From: Gemmatimonadota bacterium
Lineage (GTDB): Bacteria; Gemmatimonadota; Gemmatimonadetes; Longimicrobiales; UBA6960
Assembly (NCBI GenBank): GCA_019347995.1
Contig: JAHWKH010000052.1
Span: 1-10,311, forward strand
Length of the DNA stretch: 10,311 bases
Direction: 5' to 3'
The notes below the pieces were generated by a model. That model searched no databases. It was given only the letters and a program-made list of their open reading frames with translations, and was not told the DNA's origin. A program made the position numbers and the translations under genes. Positions 6,469-10,311 of this stretch are shown here, in pieces; within the stretch, counting starts at the first letter, position 1; every line of letters begins with the position of its first letter.

Positions 6469-7160
6469 ACGACCGCGACGACGACCGCACGCTACCGGGC
6501 GGCGGCACCAGCGCCCGCTCCGGCGGCCTCCTGGGGGACGGAGGACCCACGTTCCTCACCACCCGCCTCGACGCGGTGGTGAACTGGGCGCGCCGCAACT
6601 CGCTGTGGCCCATGCCGTTCGGGACGGCGTGCTGCGCCATCGAGATGATGGCGGCGGCCGCGTCGAACTTCGACCTGGCCCGCTTCGGGATGGAGCGCAT
6701 GGCCTTCAGCCCGCGCCAGGCCGACGTTTTCATCTGCGCGGGGCGGGTGCCCTACAAGCTGGCGCCCGTGCTCCGGCGCATCTGGGACCAGATGCCACAG
6801 CCGAAGTGGGCCATCTCCATGGGGGCCTGCGCCAGCTCGGGCGGGGTGTTCGATGCCTACTCCATGGTGCAGGGCATCGACACCATCATTCCGGTGGACG
6901 TCTACATCCCGGGATGCCCCCCGCGCCCCGAGGCCCTCATCTACGGTCTCATGATGGTCCAGGAGAAGATCCGCGAGGAGAAGCTCTCGGACAGCGAGAC
7001 CCTGCGCGCGGAGGATCCCGCCCGGGCCGGGGTCGCCGCGGCCACGGCCGAGCAGGTGTCGGGCCTCACCGGTCCGTTTGGCAACTCCACGAAGCAGAAC
7101 CGGGTGGGAGGGCTGGTACAGACCGACCGCATCGATCGGCCCGGCGACAGGCTGCCGTGA
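6459..7160 (+). CDS. nuoB: NADH-quinone oxidoreductase subunit B
   Basis: GTG 6459 gives 233 residues. NuoB (PSST) holds cluster N2, the last [4Fe-4S] centre, which passes electrons to quinone at the interface with NuoD. All four ligands are present: the tandem Cys58-Cys59 in [10 protein letters not shown], Cys124 in [10 protein letters not shown], and Cys153 in [12 protein letters not shown]. The core spans about residues 30-173. The N-terminal 30 residues are polar (DDRDDDR, glycine-rich). The roughly 60-residue C-terminal tail (about 174-233) is low-complexity and polar, longer than in compact NuoB proteins such as Thermus Nqo6 (181 residues). The start overlaps the nuoA end by 10 nt and the stop overlaps the nuoC start by 4 nt, so translation is coupled. 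Confidence 0.96.
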   Translation: MGLDDRDDDRTLPGGGTSARSGGLLGDGGPTFLTTRLDAVVNWARRNSLWPMPFGTACCAIEMMAAAASNFDLARFGMERMAFSPRQADVFICAGRVPYKLAPVLRRIWDQMPQPKWAISMGACASSGGVFDAYSMVQGIDTIIPVDVYIPGCPPRPEALIYGLMMVQEKIREEKLSDSETLRAEDPARAGVAAATAEQVSGLTGPFGNSTKQNRVGGLVQTDRIDRPGDRLP

Positions 7161-8047
7161 GCGACGACCGCGAAGACCAGGGCGGCGTGCCGCCGCGCCG
7201 GGAGGACGACGTTCCCCAGCCGGGCAAGGAGGACGACCCGCTCCGGCCCGAGGGGAGCCGCGTGGAGGGCGAGGACCGCCCCGACCAGGGCGCGGCCGAG
7301 GACGTCGCCATGCGCCGCGCGGCGGAGGGCGACGCGCCCTCGCCGCTGGACGCGGTGGAAGGCGGGCCCTATCCCACGGGCGACGCCGGTGCCGTGCGCT
7401 TCCTCCAGCCCGACGTCACCGCGGCGCGGCACCCCAGCGTGGAGGCCCTGAAGGAGCGCTTCCCCGACGCGGTGGTCCACCACCACGTGTCGGCGGGCGA
7501 CCAGCACGTCGTCCACGTGGATCCGACGCGCAACCTGGAGGTCCTGGGCTGGCTCAAGGACGACGAGGCCCAGCGCTACGACCTCCTGGCCGACGTGACG
7601 GCCGTGGATTTCGGCGGCGGACGGCCCATCCAGGTGGTCTACCAGCTCTGGTCCATCCCCCACCGGCGCGGGCTGCGCGTGAAGTGCGAGCTGCCCCTCA
7701 CCGCCCTCGAGATCGACAGCGTGGAGCCGCTCTGGAAGACCGCCAACTGGCTGGAGCGCGAGGTCTACGACCTGTTCGGCGTGGAGTTCGGCGGGCATCC
7801 CGACCTGCGGCGGATCCTCATGCCCGAGAGCTACGCCGAGGGTCATCCGCTGCGGAAGGACTTCCCGCTCCGGGGCCGCTTCTCCCGGGCCGAGCAGACC
7901 CGGCGCGCGCTGAGCCAGGATCCGCAAGACCACTACATTCCCGAGGAGCTGGCGTTCGGGCGCCCGCAGACGGCCGAGGACACGCCGGAGGTGCGCCCGG
8001 AGCTCCCGGACCGAGGTGAGGACGACCCGCTGAAGTCGAGCCGATGA
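7157..8047 (+). CDS. nuoC: NADH-quinone oxidoreductase subunit C, N-terminally extended
   Basis: GTG 7157 overlaps the nuoB stop (GTGA), with CAGG 5 nt upstream; 296 residues. ATG 7310 is a possible internal start, but G/C third positions continue through the extension, so it looks translated. NuoC (30-kDa subunit) is a cofactor-free part of the peripheral arm that packs against NuoD. The family domain starts near Val95 ([12 protein letters not shown]) and contains [10 protein letters not shown] and the signature [20 protein letters not shown], followed by ILMP and [12 protein letters not shown]. The first 94 residues are an acidic, Pro/Gly-rich, probably disordered extension absent from typical NuoC. 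An EDDPL pentapeptide occurs in the extension (25-29) and again at the C-terminus (288-292). It is not fused to NuoD, unlike E. coli NuoCD; it overlaps nuoD by 4 nt. Confidence 0.94.
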   Translation: MSDDREDQGGVPPRREDDVPQPGKEDDPLRPEGSRVEGEDRPDQGAAEDVAMRRAAEGDAPSPLDAVEGGPYPTGDAGAVRFLQPDVTAARHPSVEALKERFPDAVVHHHVSAGDQHVVHVDPTRNLEVLGWLKDDEAQRYDLLADVTAVDFGGGRPIQVVYQLWSIPHRRGLRVKCELPLTALEIDSVEPLWKTANWLEREVYDLFGVEFGGHPDLRRILMPESYAEGHPLRKDFPLRGRFSRAEQTRRALSQDPQDHYIPEELAFGRPQTAEDTPEVRPELPDRGEDDPLKSSR

Positions 8048-9324
8048 TGGCCAGAAAGACCGTGGAGTTCGCCGTGGGCAGGAATCCGGAGATGGGCGTC
8101 GGCGGACGCCCGTCGTACGGGCCCCTGGCGCCCACCGACCTGCCCGAGCCCCAGCTGGGCTCGGAGAACATGCTCATCAACATCGGGCCCCAGCACCCGG
8201 CCACCCACGGCGTGCTGCGCCTCGTGTGCGAGCTGGACGGCGAGACGGTCGTCCGCTGCATCCCCCACATCGGCTATCTGCACTCGTCGTTCGAGAAGCT
8301 GGGGGAGTATCGGACCTGGAACCAGATCGTCCCCCTCACCGACCGCATGGACTACCTGGCGCCGCTCATCTACAACTGCGCCTACGTCATGTCGGTGGAG
8401 AAGCTCATGGGGATCGAGGTCACGGAGCGCTGCAAGGTGTTCCGGGTCATCCTCATGGAGATGGAGCGCATCTTCAGCCACCTGCTGTGGCTGGGGACCA
8501 CGGCCATCGACATCGGGGCCTTCACGCCGTTCCTCTATGCGTTCCAGGAGCGGGAGCGGATCTACCAGCTCCACGAGGCCTACACCGGCGCCCGCATCAC
8601 CACCTCGGCCACGAGGGTCGGCGGCATGATGGCCGACATCCCCGAGGGGTGGATCGACGGGCTCCGTCATTTCCTGGAGACGTTCCCCAAGACGCTCGAC
8701 GAGATCGACGCGCTGCTCACCACCAACGGCATCCACCTGGGCCGCACCCAGGACGTGGGCGTGATCGGTGCCGAGGAGGCGGTCAACTACGGCTTCACCG
8801 GCCCCAACCTGCGGGCGTCCGGCGTGGCGTACGACGTGCGCAAGGACAACCCGTACTACGACTACGAGACCTACGATTTCGAGGTGCCCGTCGGCGAGCA
8901 CGGCGACTGCTACGACCGCTACCTCTGCCGGATGGAGGAGATGCGCCAGAGCGTGCGCATCCTCTGGCAGGCCATCGAGCGCCTGCCCGGCGGCCCCATG
9001 GACGTGCCGGACCCGCGCATCTCGCTGCCGTCCAAGACGGACTGCATGAACGACATGGAGTCCATGATCCACCACTTCAAGCTCATCATGGAAGGCATCA
9101 AGGCGCCTCCCGGCGACTGCTACTTCCCGGTGGAGGGCTCCAAGGGCGAGCTGGGCATGTACGTGGTGGGCGACGGCGGCTCGAAGCCGGTGCGCTGGCG
9201 CATCCGTCCCCCGTCGTTCGTGAACCTCTCGGTGATCCCCAAGCTGGCCGAGGGACACATGGTGAGCGACCTCATCGTGATCAACGCGAGCCTGGACATC
9301 GTCCTCGGGGAGATCGACCGATGA
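8044..9324 (+). CDS. nuoD: NADH-quinone oxidoreductase subunit D
   Basis: ATG 8044 overlaps the nuoC stop (ATGA); ATG 8047 is the adjacent alternative. 426 residues, normal for NuoD. NuoD (49-kDa subunit) is related to the large subunit of [NiFe] hydrogenases and forms the quinone site with NuoB. NIGPQHPATHGVLRL (47-61) and GYLHSSFEKLGEYRTWNQ lead to the LTDRMDYLAPL segment. By motif and 49-residue spacing, His55 and Tyr104 correspond to Thermus Nqo4 His38 and Tyr87, the quinone head-group residues. The C-terminal signature SLDIVLGEIDR is intact, and no hydrogenase Ni-ligand cysteine pairs are seen, as expected for complex I. The first 45 or so residues form a slightly long polar lead. The stop overlaps nuoE by 4 nt. 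Confidence 0.96.
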   Translation: MMARKTVEFAVGRNPEMGVGGRPSYGPLAPTDLPEPQLGSENMLINIGPQHPATHGVLRLVCELDGETVVRCIPHIGYLHSSFEKLGEYRTWNQIVPLTDRMDYLAPLIYNCAYVMSVEKLMGIEVTERCKVFRVILMEMERIFSHLLWLGTTAIDIGAFTPFLYAFQERERIYQLHEAYTGARITTSATRVGGMMADIPEGWIDGLRHFLETFPKTLDEIDALLTTNGIHLGRTQDVGVIGAEEAVNYGFTGPNLRASGVAYDVRKDNPYYDYETYDFEVPVGEHGDCYDRYLCRMEEMRQSVRILWQAIERLPGGPMDVPDPRISLPSKTDCMNDMESMIHHFKLIMEGIKAPPGDCYFPVEGSKGELGMYVVGDGGSKPVRWRIRPPSFVNLSVIPKLAEGHMVSDLIVINASLDIVLGEIDR

Positions 9325-10049
9325 GCGCCGACGCGAAGCCCCCGTTCCGCAATCCGGGCTGGGCCGGCAACACCGGCGAGTTCGACCTCGACGAGGCGCA
9401 GGTGCGGGGCGACGACTACGTGGGGACCAGGCCGCCGGCGGGAGGACACCCCGCCGGGTCGGCGAGCTATCCGTACATGCTGGCGGAGAAGCATCCCGGG
9501 GCGCCGCTCTTCGAGGGGCCCTTCGAGGAGCGCTTCCAGAAGATCCTGACGCGCTACCCGGACCGCCGGGCGGCCCTGCTGCCCGTGCTGAACCTGGCGC
9601 AGGAGATCCGCGGGCACGTCTCCCCCGAGACGATGGACCGCGTGGCCGAGCTGCTCGAGCTGCCGCCGGCCTACGTCCGCGGGGTGGCCACCTTCTACAC
9701 CATGTACAACAAGCGCGAGGTCGGCCGCTTCCTGGTGCAGGTGTGCACCAACATCTCGTGCAACCTGTGCGGGGCCGACGAGGTGATGCAGGCGTTCCTG
9801 CGCTCCACCGACACCGAGCCCGGAGAGATCAGCGACGACGGGAACTTCACGGTGGTCGAGGCCGAATGCCTCGCCGGGTGCGGCTTCCCGACCTGCGTGC
9901 AGATCAACTCGCGCTACTACGAGAACGTGACGCCCGGCGACGTGCCGAAGATCCTGGAGCGGCTCAGGAGGACCGGCGACGGCCTGGGCGAAGGCGGCGC
10001 CGCGGCGGCCGCGTCTCCCGGCTCCCGGACACCCGGGGGGAAGGGCTGA
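9321..10049 (+). CDS. nuoE: NADH-quinone oxidoreductase subunit E (N1a [2Fe-2S] subunit)
   Basis: ATG 9321 overlaps the nuoD stop (ATGA); 242 residues against about 160-180 in compact NuoE. NuoE (24-kDa subunit) has a thioredoxin-like fold and carries the off-path [2Fe-2S] cluster N1a next to the FMN subunit NuoF. The helical N-domain is seen at about 65-125 (ILTRYPDRRAALLPVLNLAQ, LPPAYVRGVATFYTMY). Cluster ligands are Cys142 and Cys147 (CTNISC) and Cys183 and Cys187 (CLAGC). Two further cysteines lie close: Cys150 (NLCG) and Cys192 (GFPTCVQIN), the latter where Met or another residue is more usual. About 65 polar residues precede the domain. A Gly/Ala/Pro tail (about 218-242) follows it, probably disordered. 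NuoF, its usual partner, is not in the visible sequence; a small unrecognised ORF follows after 1 nt. Confidence 0.95.
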   Translation: MSADAKPPFRNPGWAGNTGEFDLDEAQVRGDDYVGTRPPAGGHPAGSASYPYMLAEKHPGAPLFEGPFEERFQKILTRYPDRRAALLPVLNLAQEIRGHVSPETMDRVAELLELPPAYVRGVATFYTMYNKREVGRFLVQVCTNISCNLCGADEVMQAFLRSTDTEPGEISDDGNFTVVEAECLAGCGFPTCVQINSRYYENVTPGDVPKILERLRRTGDGLGEGGAAAAASPGSRTPGGKG

Positions 10050-10050
10050 C

Positions 10051-10275
10051 ATGGCGTATCCCTACGTATCGGACCGCGAGGTCCGCGTCATCTCGAAGAT
10101 CTACACCGGTCACCACCTGGAGATGGACGGCATATTTCGACGGCGGGCATCGAACGTCGCCGTGCGACCCGCAGACGACGGCGGCGACGTGCTGCTCGAT
10201 GTCGACGGCGAACAGCCGGGACGGCTGCCCGCCCTGTACAATCTCCATCCGAACGCGATCAAGCTCAAGGTGTAA
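10051..10275 (+). CDS. Unrecognised 74-residue protein after nuoE
   Basis: ATG 10051 starts one base after the nuoE stop, with AAGGG (10041-10045) 5 nt upstream; TAA at 10273-10275. I do not recognise a family. The product is mixed and charged, starting MAYPYVSDREVRVISKIYTG and ending LYNLHPNAIKLKV. It has no cysteine, no TM segment and no signal peptide, so it is probably a small soluble protein with alternating beta-like stretches. Most third positions are G or C, which supports coding. However, it uses ATA, TTT, GTA, CGA (twice) and GCA (twice), codons that looked scarce in the adjacent nuo genes. Spacing and ribosome-binding site suggest co-translation with nuoE. It could be a lineage-specific complex I accessory or assembly factor, or a young or passenger gene; position is the only functional clue. 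Confidence 0.6.
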   Translation: MAYPYVSDREVRVISKIYTGHHLEMDGIFRRRASNVAVRPADDGGDVLLDVDGEQPGRLPALYNLHPNAIKLKV

Positions 10276-10306
10276 CGCCCCGTCCGTCGAAACGGTGGAG
10301 GGGCGT
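10275..10306 (+). terminator. Hairpin at the end of the visible nuo operon, possible terminator
   Basis: ACGCCCC (10275-10281), starting on the last base of the TAA stop, pairs with GGGGCGT (10300-10306). An inner stem CCGT (10284-10287) with ACGG (10292-10295) closes a CGAA tetraloop, separated by a small internal loop. The visible downstream bases are C, not T, and the window ends at 10311, so intrinsic termination cannot be judged. It could instead be an intercistronic processing or stabilising element. Confidence 0.5.
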
Positions 10307-10311
10307 CCCCC

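Noticed and set aside
7933..9258. Minus-strand open frame of 441 codons opposite nuoD
   Set aside because: nuoD is unmistakable on the plus strand; the antisense translation is a compositional shadow with no recognisable domain.
9964..10248. Minus-strand open frame of 94 codons opposite the 74-residue ORF
   Set aside because: It would overlap the nuoE 3' end and I noticed no ribosome-binding site for it. The plus-strand ORF has better spacing and context.
1..10311. CRISPR arrays, tRNA/rRNA genes, insertion sequences, prophage or defence genes
   Set aside because: I looked for regular spaced repeats, transposase or integrase motifs and structural RNA signatures and saw none.

Overview
The window is a very GC-rich bacterial chromosome segment in which nearly every third codon position is G or C. 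The best guess for its source is Gemmatimonadota or a neighbouring group such as Acidobacteriota. The main reason is a PadR regulator translationally coupled to a large 'orphan' ADOP-type permease, a pairing typical of those phyla. This assignment is an inference from gene families; the window contains no rRNA or other marker.

Left part (1-2193). The window opens inside an amidohydrolase of the YtcJ-like (amidohydrolase_3) family whose N-terminus lies upstream. Its TAG stop sits in one arm of a perfect 12-bp inverted repeat (1446-1496). Next is a small predicted lipoprotein with an FKBP-type fold that lacks most of the usual 80s loop. It is followed by a plain hairpin and a good intrinsic terminator.

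Middle part (2200-5816). Two tandem 18-bp imperfect palindromes, the upstream one overlapping a TTGACA -35 box, precede padR. padR overlaps the start of the 872-residue ADOP permease by 4 nt (ATGA). The likely circuit is an autoregulated PadR-permease operon, with no ATPase gene in the window. A dCTP deaminase gene (dcd) converges on the permease, leaving a 24-bp gap.

Right part (5817-10311). dcd and the respiratory complex I (NDH-1) operon diverge from a 295-bp region. That region holds a candidate promoter for each direction, two dyads at the nuo promoter and four copies of an 8-mer. The operon reads nuoA-nuoB-nuoC-nuoD-nuoE with overlapping start and stop codons throughout. These genes supply one membrane subunit (A), the N2-cluster subunit (B), the two quinone-module arm subunits (C, D) and the N1a [2Fe-2S] subunit (E). 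All ligand and signature motifs are intact, but B, C and E carry unusually long polar tails. One base after nuoE comes an unrecognised 74-residue ORF, whose stop codon leads straight into a strong hairpin at the window edge. nuoF is not visible.

Most of this is conventional housekeeping and regulatory content. I do not see a clearly new multi-gene system. The points most worth a second look are the unrecognised small gene and hairpin after nuoE, the perfect inverted repeat at the amidohydrolase stop, the reduced FKBP lipoprotein, and the motif cluster between dcd and nuoA.
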